A program made the translations under genes and the position numbers. The notes under the pieces are model-generated. The model saw only the letters and a program-made list of their open reading frames with translations, did no database searches and was not told the DNA's origin. Below are positions 14,251 to 21,085 of a stretch of 21,085 nucleotides of DNA, one piece after another (the first letter of the stretch is position 1; the number at the start of each line of letters is the position of its first letter). The DNA is from Fidelibacterota bacterium (lineage in GTDB: Bacteria; Fidelibacterota; Marinisomatia; Marinisomatales; CAZVFT01). The DNA lies in contig JACNLN010000072.1 in assembly GCA_014381485.1 (NCBI GenBank), positions 1-21,085 on the forward strand, given 5' to 3'.

Positions 14251-15756
14251 GTGCAAGGTATTAAAATAAGGTTGGAGTATATATTTCGCTCCACGAAGGG
14301 ATTGACGTTTCTTGGTATTGCCATGATTTCCTTGATTACTGCAGTCTGGGGGACATTATCAGGTCCTATGGTAGAGTGGGGTGTGAAGGATATTGTCGTA
14401 AAGCTGCTTGGCATGGAGCTTCATGCTGTCGAACGTGAAGGAAGAATCATTATGTTGTATCACGTTATTGCGATGGCTGTACTGGCAATAGAAGTGTATA
14501 TGATCACCTCTATTGTTCCTATGAAAAAACATCAACAAACCACGATCAATGCCACGATCACAACTGGATATTTAACGGCGATGATCTTTGGGTTATGGTT
14601 TGCTTACTTTGGCCATCAGTTTGTGTTTCATGGATTGTTTCTTCTTGGACAGTCTCTTGTCTTTTTCTCAGGGCTTTTACTGGCGGCAGCACTCTGGCCT
14701 TGGAATTCTGACTACCGAGTTACCGATCTTGAGTATGCCCATACGAAGAGCGGTATTGATCTGGAGAGGGTTGCCTTCTTTGTGATGACGGTTGCCACGT
14801 TGGGTTCTGCAATCTTTGGCGCTGTGACGGGCTCCTACTGGGGGAATGGCCATGAAACATTCCTTGCGGAAGATCTGATTCGCGAACCGCATAAAACACC
14901 TCTTCAACTGGCTATTATTGGGCATCTTCACATTATGTTAACGTTAATTGCAGTGGCCATCACACTTATTGTTGGACGATGGTTGAACTTTAAGGGGATT
15001 TTACACAAGATCGCCATGCCCCTTATGATTTCAGGAACCATTGTGATTACCACTGGGGTCTGGTCCGTAGTTCCATTTGAACCGATTGCTCATACGATTA
15101 TTTATGTAGGATCCGTTCTGGTGATGCTAGCAGCACTGATGCTGGTGATATACGGTTGGAAAACACAGATACGCGATCGTCTGGAAGAGCAGGGGATCCA
15201 AAAAGCTTCTTTATGGCAGGGACTAAAAGCCTTACTGCACGACCCCATCAAATTTGGCCCGCTGTGGCAGATGGTATTTATGAACTTCACCGTGAGCGGC
15301 ATTGGTATATTTATGGCTGTAAAACTGGATGAGATTTTCCGTGTGTGGCCTGCAAGGGAAGAGCGGATTGCTTTGACTGGTCACTGGCATATTTTATCCG
15401 GGATTATTGCGACGATCATTCTCTTGTATTACGTGGATATCGTCGGTTTTAAAGGAAAAATCCGTCAATGGTTCGGCTGGATTGTGATTGTCTGCTCAGA
15501 TATTGCCTTTGCTTCCGTAACCGTTTTCTCAATGAAAAGACTGTTTACCACTGAATATGGTCAGCAGACCGTGGTGAACTGGACGATGATCGGAGCAGAT
15601 TTTGGGTTGGCATCCGTTCTGGTTATACTGGCAATGCTGATGATATGGAAACTGTATGATCTTTTCACAAAAAGGGGTGTGTGGTCGAAAGAGTTTGCTA
15701 ATCCAGAATTGGATGTGGAGAAAACAACCCCCGTTATTTCATCCAATAAATCCTAA
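14251..15756 (+). CDS. Divergent heme-copper-oxidase-like 12-TM protein
   Basis: A 501-aa integral membrane protein with about twelve helices, the count of heme-copper oxidase/NO-reductase subunit I. Membrane histidines: H71 in helix 2 (MLYHVIAM), H122 and H127 in helix 3/4, H225 and H227 in helix 6 (GHLHIML), H252 at the start of helix 7, H281 in helix 8, and H378 and H380 in helix 10 (TGHWHIL). H71 and H380 fit low-spin heme ligands and H378 a high-spin heme, as in subunit I. The adjacent His-His pair of helix 7 that holds CuB or FeB is missing, and helix 6 has HxH instead of one His. Start is GTG 14251 with GGAGG 5 nt ahead. There is no subunit II or cytochrome c nearby. Possible roles: O2 or NO reductase of a new type, or a heme sensor. 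Confidence 0.6.
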   Translation: MQGIKIRLEYIFRSTKGLTFLGIAMISLITAVWGTLSGPMVEWGVKDIVVKLLGMELHAVEREGRIIMLYHVIAMAVLAIEVYMITSIVPMKKHQQTTINATITTGYLTAMIFGLWFAYFGHQFVFHGLFLLGQSLVFFSGLLLAAALWPWNSDYRVTDLEYAHTKSGIDLERVAFFVMTVATLGSAIFGAVTGSYWGNGHETFLAEDLIREPHKTPLQLAIIGHLHIMLTLIAVAITLIVGRWLNFKGILHKIAMPLMISGTIVITTGVWSVVPFEPIAHTIIYVGSVLVMLAALMLVIYGWKTQIRDRLEEQGIQKASLWQGLKALLHDPIKFGPLWQMVFMNFTVSGIGIFMAVKLDEIFRVWPAREERIALTGHWHILSGIIATIILLYYVDIVGFKGKIRQWFGWIVIVCSDIAFASVTVFSMKRLFTTEYGQQTVVNWTMIGADFGLASVLVILAMLMIWKLYDLFTKRGVWSKEFANPELDVEKTTPVISSNKS

Positions 15757-15772
15757 TCAGACGGAGAAACAT

Positions 15773-16651
15773 ATGATGAAGAAACACATTATTTTTCTGA
15801 TTCTATTTGCCTTAGTTTTTGGTCAGACAAAAATCGAAACCGGTGTCGACCCGGATGAATGGGTGTTAATCCCAGCTGGAGAATATCTGCGAGGAATGCA
15901 TGAGCATGTCACCGATGTTTCCTATGATTTTGAAATCATGGTCACCGATGTGACGAATGAACAATACGTTCGTTATCTCAATGAAGCCCATGCCAAAGGA
16001 AAGGTCAAGGTTATCGACAACAAGGTCATGGGATTTTATCCCGGAGATTCCTTTGATGGTCATAAACACGAAGAAAAGGTCGAAGTCGGTGATAAGCTGC
16101 ATGTACCGTTATCGGAACCGGGAATACATATTGAGTTCGTGAACAGCACATTCGTTGCCGAACCGGCGTATGAAAATCATCCGATGGTCTTTATAACGTG
16201 GTTTGGTGCCAAAGCCTATGCCGATTTTTATGGGTGGCGTCTACCCACAGAAATAGAATGGGAAAAAGCTGCCAGAGGTTCAGAAGATAATCGTCCCTAC
16301 CCGTGGGGCTATGAGATAGAACGGAACCGGACAAACTATGTCAGCAGTCACAATCTTTTTGAAAAACTGTTTAAAGGTGCAATAGGAACAACACCGGTTG
16401 GATTCTACAACGGAAAAACCTATGATGGATATCAAACACTGGATAACCAAAGCACGTATGGCTTGTATGACATGGCAGGCAATGTCTGGCAGTGGACAGG
16501 GGACAACTATCCGGATGTTCATTACCGCTATATGAGAGGTGGCAGTCACACTAACTATGAATATAACCTGAATGTCTGGAGACGAAACAGTGCGGGCCCG
16601 GATTATTATGGAATGTATGTTGGATTTCGTTGTGCGAGGGATGTAAGGTAA
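15773..16651 (+). CDS. Secreted SUMF1/FGE-domain protein without FGE cysteines
   Basis: A 292-aa protein. MMKKHIIFLILFALVFG forms a signal peptide, so it acts outside the membrane. The SUMF1 fold shows DVTNEQYVRYLNEA (about 59-72), MVFITWFGAKAYADFYGWRLPTE across 138-160, AARG, PYPWG, TYGLYDMAGNVWQWTGD (about 228-244), RGGSH and GFRCAR at the end. The region that carries the copper-binding cysteines of true formylglycine-generating enzyme has none here; the only mature cysteine is in GFRCAR. A sulfatase-activating role is therefore unlikely and no sulfatase is nearby. It starts 17 nt after the heme-copper-like gene (GGAG at 15763), so it is probably its periplasmic partner. The frame stays open upstream into that gene but starts properly at 15773. 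Confidence 0.85.
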   Translation: MMKKHIIFLILFALVFGQTKIETGVDPDEWVLIPAGEYLRGMHEHVTDVSYDFEIMVTDVTNEQYVRYLNEAHAKGKVKVIDNKVMGFYPGDSFDGHKHEEKVEVGDKLHVPLSEPGIHIEFVNSTFVAEPAYENHPMVFITWFGAKAYADFYGWRLPTEIEWEKAARGSEDNRPYPWGYEIERNRTNYVSSHNLFEKLFKGAIGTTPVGFYNGKTYDGYQTLDNQSTYGLYDMAGNVWQWTGDNYPDVHYRYMRGGSHTNYEYNLNVWRRNSAGPDYYGMYVGFRCARDVR

Positions 16652-16667
16652 ACGTATTGCTAGTGTC

Positions 16668-17516
16668 GTGAGTATATTAGCTATAATTCGATTTTATATC
16701 CAGCTAATTAAGACACCTCAGACGGGGCTACTAATATTTACAGCCTTTGCTGCCTACCGCAGTGCTGGGGGTGGATTAGATGTCTGGAATTTAATGTTCG
16801 CATTGGCTGGGATGCTGTTTGCCATTAGCGGAACTACTGCATTGAATATGGTTTTTGACCGGGACATCGATGCTGTAATGGCACGCACCAAAAACCGCCC
16901 AATTCCTAAGGGGATTATCACTCCAAAAACAGCTTCCATCTTCGGCTGGACACTCATTATTGCTGGGTCACTCATCAATTTCTGGATGTCGTGGCTGTAT
17001 GGTTTGGTGATTACTGCTGGTGTATTTTTTGATCTTGTGGTATACACCATTTGGCTGAAACGGAAATCACCCTGGTCCATCGTGTTTGGAGGACTTTCCG
17101 GCGGGATGCCCATTTTGGCTGGAAGAGTACTGGTGACCGAGCAAATTGACTTCATTGGCATTCTACTTATGCTGGCAATCGTGCTCTGGATACCAACACA
17201 TATTCTCACTATGGCAATGAATCATTCCAAGGATTATAAACTGGCAGGCGTTCCCACCTTCCCGAACGTATTTGGATTTAATTCGGCACGGATTTTCATT
17301 GCGGTGACAAATTTATTTGCTGCCGGGATTTTACTTACTGTGGGCTATCTGCTTCAAATCAATCATTCCGGTATTGTTGCCATGAGAATCGGGAGTTTGA
17401 TTATGTTGATTCTGTCCCTAAGATTGATCCTGAAACCGTCTGAGAAAGCAAATTTCACGCTGTTTAAGTATGCGTCCCTGTTCATGGCAGGGGCTATGCT
17501 TGTATTTGCTCTTTAA
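16668..17516 (+). CDS. ctaB: Heme O synthase (protoheme IX farnesyltransferase)
   Basis: UbiA-superfamily prenyltransferase with about eight to nine membrane helices (282 aa). It adds a farnesyl group to heme b to make heme o in the inner membrane. The first Asp motif is N60-MVF-D64-R-D66-I-D68 with NRPIP after it. YTIWLKRKSPW (126-136) and GGLSGGMPILAG are typical of heme O synthases rather than menaquinone-type UbiA. The second motif reads WIPTHI...KDYKLAGVPTFPNVFG (about 174-203). Start is GTG 16668; no clear Shine-Dalgarno, so coupling to the SUMF1 gene 16 nt upstream is possible. Its place suggests the neighbouring heme-copper-like protein carries heme o or a product derived from it; no heme A synthase is present in the window. 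Confidence 0.88.
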   Translation: MSILAIIRFYIQLIKTPQTGLLIFTAFAAYRSAGGGLDVWNLMFALAGMLFAISGTTALNMVFDRDIDAVMARTKNRPIPKGIITPKTASIFGWTLIIAGSLINFWMSWLYGLVITAGVFFDLVVYTIWLKRKSPWSIVFGGLSGGMPILAGRVLVTEQIDFIGILLMLAIVLWIPTHILTMAMNHSKDYKLAGVPTFPNVFGFNSARIFIAVTNLFAAGILLTVGYLLQINHSGIVAMRIGSLIMLILSLRLILKPSEKANFTLFKYASLFMAGAMLVFAL

Positions 17517-17575
17517 CTGGGTGGAGTAGTGATGATAACCAATAAATAATTCTTGAAACTTTGCAGTGTAGACAG

Positions 17576-17602
17576 CGGCATATGTTGCCGGTTGCATTGC
17601 AA
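17576..17602. promoter_or_regulatory. Inverted repeats in the gap before the 7-TM gene
   Basis: CGGCA (17576-17580) with TGCCG (17586-17590), then the palindrome TTGCATTGCAA (17592-17602), lie in the 115-nt gap after heme O synthase. A strong AAGGAGG (17618-17624) follows. They may mark a second promoter with a regulator site; no clear -35/-10 pair is seen. Confidence 0.35.
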
Positions 17603-17631
17603 TTACCATAAACAAACAAGGAGGAAATAAA

Positions 17632-18261
17632 ATGAGTATTTTTGACCGCATTGTTCTCCTGCTCACAGGACTGGTCTTGATTTACATGATCTGGTACTTC
17701 ATAAAAAGACAAAAAAGTCCTGAAACCGCAGGTACATTCAATCTTTACTACATTGTATCATTCCTGGTATTCCTGGTAGCAGGGTTACTGTTGATCGCAT
17801 TTGGCTGGGACGCATTAGGACACCCGTTTGTTGCTGTAGTGGCAGGATTAATTCCATTTGGACTTGCAATAGGATTGATTGCACAGTTTTATCCCGATAA
17901 TGAAAAGAAGTTTTTGTGGTTTTTTATTGTCGGATTAATATTGATCGCAATTTACAAGTTTGCACTTCCTGATGCGACGTGGGGTAAAGTCATTTATCCG
18001 ATCTTTCACGCAGTAGGGGGTTTAACAATTTTCCTCGTTCCAATTTTTGTGGTGAAAGGAGAAAAAGTTCCCGGTGCGTTTGTAAATGTAACAATTGGTG
18101 GTGCATTAATAGGTCTTGGCGGGATTGCTCTTGCATTCTTGACAGCAGGAAGTCAATTATTATTCTTCTCTCAAGAATTTGTACTTGCGATTCTGTCTCC
18201 ACTTTTATTCCTAACAGCACTGTTCTTTGCGCTGGGATTTGTGAAAGGTGAATCAGGATAG
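17632..18261 (+). CDS. Seven-TM membrane protein, unknown function
   Basis: A 209-aa, very hydrophobic protein with about seven membrane helices (near 6-25, 39-60, 62-84, 93-112, 117-138, 149-170 and 177-204). Two histidines lie in or next to helices: H64 in LGHPF and H126 in PIFHAVGG. Such a pair could hold a heme b, but that is a guess. I do not recognise the family. It has the strongest ribosome binding site of the locus (AAGGAGG, 7 nt from ATG) and is followed by a long hairpin, so it is the end of one transcript or a sub-operon. It follows heme O synthase by 115 nt. Confidence 0.6.
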   Translation: MSIFDRIVLLLTGLVLIYMIWYFIKRQKSPETAGTFNLYYIVSFLVFLVAGLLLIAFGWDALGHPFVAVVAGLIPFGLAIGLIAQFYPDNEKKFLWFFIVGLILIAIYKFALPDATWGKVIYPIFHAVGGLTIFLVPIFVVKGEKVPGAFVNVTIGGALIGLGGIALAFLTAGSQLLFFSQEFVLAILSPLLFLTALFFALGFVKGESG

Positions 18262-18278
18262 GTTAACATTTGTGAAAT

Positions 18279-18314
18279 AATTGGGATGTTCCGTTTTTTC
18301 GGGGCATCCCAATT
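18279..18314 (+). terminator. Long hairpin, terminator-like
   Basis: AATTGGGATG (18279-18288) pairs with CATCCCAATT (18305-18314). CCG/CGG and two possible G-U pairs extend the stem to 15 steps around a TTTTTT loop. Only a weak T-rich tail (ATAATATCTT) follows, so termination may be partial. Confidence 0.6.
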
Positions 18315-18324
18315 ATAATATCTT

Positions 18325-18753
18325 ATGATTAAAAAACCTGCTGTACATAAACGCTGGTTATTCCTCGTGTCGGGGTTACTGTGGAGTGGGGTAGGGGTTT
18401 TGTTAAACAGTTTTGCCGTTCGTTGGCTTACACAGTTCAAGCATTCTGGTGTTGCTTTGTGTGTCGTGTTCGGTCTGATATCGGGAATAATTATCACTCG
18501 ATTCGGGTTTCAAAAAGTCATAAAGAAAAATATACAGCGAATTAATTTACTAACAGAAAACGTCTGTATATTTGCTTTCCAGGCATGGGAAAGTTATATA
18601 CTTGTTGCTATAATGATGTCAATGGGTATTTTCATGCGGACAACAGATTTTATTCCCAGATTATATCTATCCTCATTGTATATCGGGATAGGGATAGCTC
18701 TTCTTATTTCAAGTATCATTTATTACTATCATTATTTTCAAAATGCAAATTGA
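18325..18753 (+). CDS. Four-TM membrane protein, unknown function
   Basis: A 142-aa protein with about four membrane helices (near 10-28, 40-60, 85-106 and 113-136). The N-terminal PAVHKRWLFLVSGLLWSGVG looks like a family motif, and I recall unnamed proteins with a similar start in other anaerobes, but no function. The ATG has only a weak ribosome site and follows the hairpin at 18279-18314. It lies between the 7-TM protein and another membrane protein, all on the same strand. Confidence 0.55.
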   Translation: MIKKPAVHKRWLFLVSGLLWSGVGVLLNSFAVRWLTQFKHSGVALCVVFGLISGIIITRFGFQKVIKKNIQRINLLTENVCIFAFQAWESYILVAIMMSMGIFMRTTDFIPRLYLSSLYIGIGIALLISSIIYYYHYFQNAN

Positions 18754-18795
18754 ATTGTAGAGATATTTTTTTTACTTGTTATTGAGAATGGCGAA

Positions 18796-19338
18796 GTGAT
18801 TACAAAACCGGAATATTTAGTGTTACCATCTTCCATTGGATTATTTCTTGCGACAGTTTTATACTTTTTCTTTAGAAGGGAAACAAGATGTAATTTTTTC
18901 AGCTGGTTCCACCGGAATTTTAAAATGGGACTCTATCCTACGGATAAAAGCCGGAAAAGGAATTTTGCTATCATCACGGCAATAGAAACAATTTATATTC
19001 TGTGGGCTTTTTATATTTTACTAATGATTGTCTATGATCCGGGTATTTTTGGAGATCGTCACCTTGCGACATATATCGTTTTTTGGGGATCTTTAATCTG
19101 GTCTCTCTATCTGATTCTACGATTGTTGAAATATAGCAGAATGGCTAAGGCGGTTCGATATGCTATACCTGCAGTAATCATTTTCTGGAACAGTGTGGAA
19201 ATCTTAGGAAGATGGAACTTTTTTAAGGAAATTTGGGTTCATCCGGGTGAGTATAGTTTGGAATTATTACTAATATTTGGAGCATTTATAGGAGTAACTG
19301 TGTTAACCATATTTACACCAGAGAGGGAAAGAGCATGA
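18796..19338 (+). CDS. Five-TM membrane protein, unknown function
   Basis: A 180-aa protein with about five hydrophobic helices (near 8-26, 61-82, 92-111, 120-140 and 155-174) and a basic first loop (RRETRCNFFSWFHRNFK). A GTG at 18796 is the start I prefer; no ATG lies before residue 44. EILGRWNFFKEIWVHPGEY between the last two helices may be an external loop. No family is recognised. Its stop overlaps the ATG of the hemerythrin gene (ATGA at 19335-19338), which ties it to that gene. Confidence 0.55.
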   Translation: MITKPEYLVLPSSIGLFLATVLYFFFRRETRCNFFSWFHRNFKMGLYPTDKSRKRNFAIITAIETIYILWAFYILLMIVYDPGIFGDRHLATYIVFWGSLIWSLYLILRLLKYSRMAKAVRYAIPAVIIFWNSVEILGRWNFFKEIWVHPGEYSLELLLIFGAFIGVTVLTIFTPERERA

Positions 19339-20591
19339 GTGAGATTATTAATAATCGTCAGAAAAGAATCAACACTATGAAGTCGCTGATCCGTCAATTG
19401 CATAAAGGAATTGCTTCTCCCGAGCAGGTGCAGCACCAGCTGGAAGCACTTCTTGAGAAGGCAGATTATTCGGACGTTTTTCTTATGGAAGTTCAGTTGA
19501 TTGAAGAGGGTATCGATCAGAAGGAGATACAGCGTTTGTGTGATGTCCATACAAAAGTTTTAAGAAAACAGCTGGATAAACAAAAAGTACCTGAAGCTAC
19601 CAAAGGTCATCCTCTCCACACATTTCAGCAGGAAAATCGAGCTATTGAAAATGCCATTAACACTCTGGAAGGATTGTTTGATCAAGTAAGAAAGATGGAT
19701 GATATTACTGATGCCACAACCATTTTTCATATGATCCATGCTCATTTCAATTCATTAATGGACGTTGATAAACACTACCAGAGAAAAGAGAATCTTCTTT
19801 TTCCCTATTTTGAGAAAAGAGAAATATCTGGTCCACCAGCGGTCATGTGGGGGAAGCACGATGAAGTGCGGGAGATGTTAAAAAATTCCATTAATGGTCT
19901 TTCGGGAGCAAAACCCATTTTGGCAAGTGAAGGGAAGGTATTCATAGACCTTGCATTAATCCCGGCATTGGAGCAGGTAAAGGAGATGATTTACAAAGAG
20001 GAGAAAGTTCTATTTCCTATGTCTTCTGAACTTTTAACAGACAGTGAATGGTATGAGATATATCTTCAATCTGATGAGATTGGTTACTGCCTTTATGATC
20101 CACAGGATAAATGGGAACCAGAAGATCGTGAAGAAATGCCTCCTCCCCAGATGACTGCTCAAAAAGGGAAAGTAAAACTCCCCACAGGTGCTTTCAGTGT
20201 AGAAGAATTGACCCGAGTTCTTAACACATTACCTGTGGACATCAGTTTTGTAGACAAAGAAGATATTGTAAGATACTTTTCCCAGACGAAAGACCGGATA
20301 TTTCACAGAAGCCGTGCGATTCTTGGAAGAAAGGTCCAGTACTGTCATCCCCCATCCTCTGTGCATATAGTGGAACGAATTGTGGATGATTTTAAATCGG
20401 GTGCTCAAGATGTAGCCTCGTTCTGGATTCAAATTCGTGAGAAGTTTGTGCTAATCAGTTACTACGCTGTTCGGGATGAAACCGGTCAGTATCTGGGAAC
20501 GCTTGAGGTTACTCAGGATATTACTGATTTGCGAAAATTGGAAGGGGAGAGAAGGATATTATCTTACGAATCAACAACATCGGAGGCATGA
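19335..20591 (+). CDS. DUF438 - hemerythrin - PAS protein
   Basis: A 418-aa cytoplasmic protein. An N-terminal DUF438 helical domain (about 8-85) precedes a hemerythrin-like HHE domain (about 90-235), with candidate diiron ligands H95 and E100 (HPLHTFQQEN), H147 (DKHYQRKENLLFP), H175 (WGKHDEVRE) and E222/E223 (YKEEKVLFP). A C-terminal PAS domain (about 290-400) has VDISFVDKEDIVRYFS and the family signature GRKVQYCHPPSSVH. Such proteins are thought to bind O2 or NO and occur in NO-response regulons, but their output is not established. The start overlaps the preceding membrane gene, and a 1-nt gap separates it from the DUF1858 gene, so they are translated together. Confidence 0.9.
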   Translation: MSEIINNRQKRINTMKSLIRQLHKGIASPEQVQHQLEALLEKADYSDVFLMEVQLIEEGIDQKEIQRLCDVHTKVLRKQLDKQKVPEATKGHPLHTFQQENRAIENAINTLEGLFDQVRKMDDITDATTIFHMIHAHFNSLMDVDKHYQRKENLLFPYFEKREISGPPAVMWGKHDEVREMLKNSINGLSGAKPILASEGKVFIDLALIPALEQVKEMIYKEEKVLFPMSSELLTDSEWYEIYLQSDEIGYCLYDPQDKWEPEDREEMPPPQMTAQKGKVKLPTGAFSVEELTRVLNTLPVDISFVDKEDIVRYFSQTKDRIFHRSRAILGRKVQYCHPPSSVHIVERIVDDFKSGAQDVASFWIQIREKFVLISYYAVRDETGQYLGTLEVTQDITDLRKLEGERRILSYESTTSEA

Positions 20592-20592
20592 T

Positions 20593-21085
20593 ATGGATAT
20601 TAACAGTTTAATAAGAATTCACGACTTACTGAAGGAGTATCCTCAACTGGAAAAAGTGATTATTGAGTTGAACCCTCTTTTTAAAAAATTGAAAAACCCT
20701 GTTCTTCGGAAAACTGTGGGGAAAATTGCAACAATCGAACAGGCAGCTAATGTGGCTGGTCTCGATGTAATGGAGTTTGTAAACAGATTGAGAATAGAAG
20801 TAGGACAACAACCGATAGAAAGTGGTGGACCTTCTGAAGTGAGTGATTCAAAAATGGAAGAGTGGATGAAAGGGGAGCCGGTGGAAATTCTTAGTGGAAA
20901 TAAAATCCTTCAGGAAGGGAATAATCCATTGCAAGTTGTTACTGAAAAAATGAAAGTATTATCACCGGGAGAGTTTTTGTTATTAGAAACTGATTTTTAT
21001 CCATCCCCAATGATTGAGAATATGAAAAAACAGGGGAACCAAGTCGTGTCAAAAGGTCCTGATGATTCCGGTCTGTTTCTGACAT
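20593..21085 (+). CDS. DUF1858 protein with a DUF2249-like second half (3' end cut off)
   Basis: An open frame from ATG 20593 to the window edge (164 codons). The first 75 residues match DUF1858: IHDLLKEYPQLEKVIIELNP, then KLKNPVLRKTVGKIATIEQA and GLDVMEFVNRLR. A flexible stretch follows (about 76-95), then a second domain starting near residue 108 (NPLQVVTEKMKVLSPGEFLLL) with the strand-helix-strand pattern of DUF2249, a SirA/TusA-like fold. DUF1858 and DUF2249 proteins commonly sit beside DUF438-hemerythrin genes, as here. Function is unknown; DUF2249 is linked by context to NO response and sulfur or iron chemistry. The stop codon lies beyond the window. Confidence 0.85.
   Translation, partial: MDINSLIRIHDLLKEYPQLEKVIIELNPLFKKLKNPVLRKTVGKIATIEQAANVAGLDVMEFVNRLRIEVGQQPIESGGPSEVSDSKMEEWMKGEPVEILSGNKILQEGNNPLQVVTEKMKVLSPGEFLLLETDFYPSPMIENMKKQGNQVVSKGPDDSGLFLT

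Noticed and set aside
14251..15756. Calling the 12-TM protein a standard cbb3 oxidase or NorB
   Set aside because: The helix 7 His-His pair is missing, helix 6 has HxH, and no cytochrome c, FixO/FixP or NorC partner is encoded here.
15656..15772. N-terminal extension of the SUMF1 frame into the oxidase-like gene
   Set aside because: The signal peptide and GGAG place the start at 15773; the extension is a shadow of the upstream gene.
15773..16651. Formylglycine-generating enzyme (sulfatase activator)
   Set aside because: The copper-binding cysteines are absent and there is no sulfatase nearby.

Overview
The window looks like a chromosomal piece of a free-living, probably Gram-negative bacterium of moderate to low GC. 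Signal peptides on periplasmic-type proteins, a FadN-type beta-oxidation operon, SUMF1, DUF438/hemerythrin and four-helix-bundle genes, and intergenic repeats of the 'aggctttagcctt' and 'ctttgcggaagt' kind recall the FCB side of the tree (Marinimicrobia, Calditrichota, Ignavibacteria and relatives). That placement is a guess from style; there is no rRNA or tRNA gene to fix it.

Layout. (1) 1-2264, plus strand: the end of a selenium-dependent molybdenum-hydroxylase type cluster. It holds the 3' part of a yqeC-like gene, a small gene that appears broken by one extra G, and a hydantoinase/dihydropyrimidinase. All three are joined by stop/start overlaps. (2) 2289-2789, minus: an orphan secreted protein. 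(3) 2930-9450, minus: a fatty-acid beta-oxidation operon read as tetR - acyl-CoA dehydrogenase - thiolase - four-helix-bundle cassette - fadN. It has a visible promoter and a palindromic TetR-type operator in front of tetR. The four-helix-bundle gene is bounded by inverted repeats and sits between fadA and fadN like an inserted intervening-sequence element. (4) 9491-10672: about 1.2 kb without a convincing gene, made of dispersed repeats and hairpins. (5) 10673-13721, plus: a small membrane protein, an M28-PA-PDZ peptidase and a conserved membrane protein. (6) 13789 to the right edge, plus: an Rrf2 regulator with three cysteines, a 12-TM heme-copper-oxidase-like protein with an unusual histidine pattern, a secreted SUMF1-domain protein lacking the FGE cysteines, heme O synthase, three orphan membrane proteins, a DUF438-hemerythrin-PAS protein and a DUF1858/DUF2249-type protein cut by the window end.

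How they work together. Region 3 is a self-regulated fatty-acid degradation unit. Region 6 is the most interesting part. An Fe-S-type Rrf2 regulator, a divergent heme-copper-like membrane protein with its own heme O synthase, and hemerythrin/DUF1858 proteins of the kind often linked to NO or O2 response suggest a respiratory or gas-detoxifying module. It contains no visible cytochrome c, no CuA subunit and no canonical CuB histidine pair. Its chemistry cannot be settled from sequence alone.
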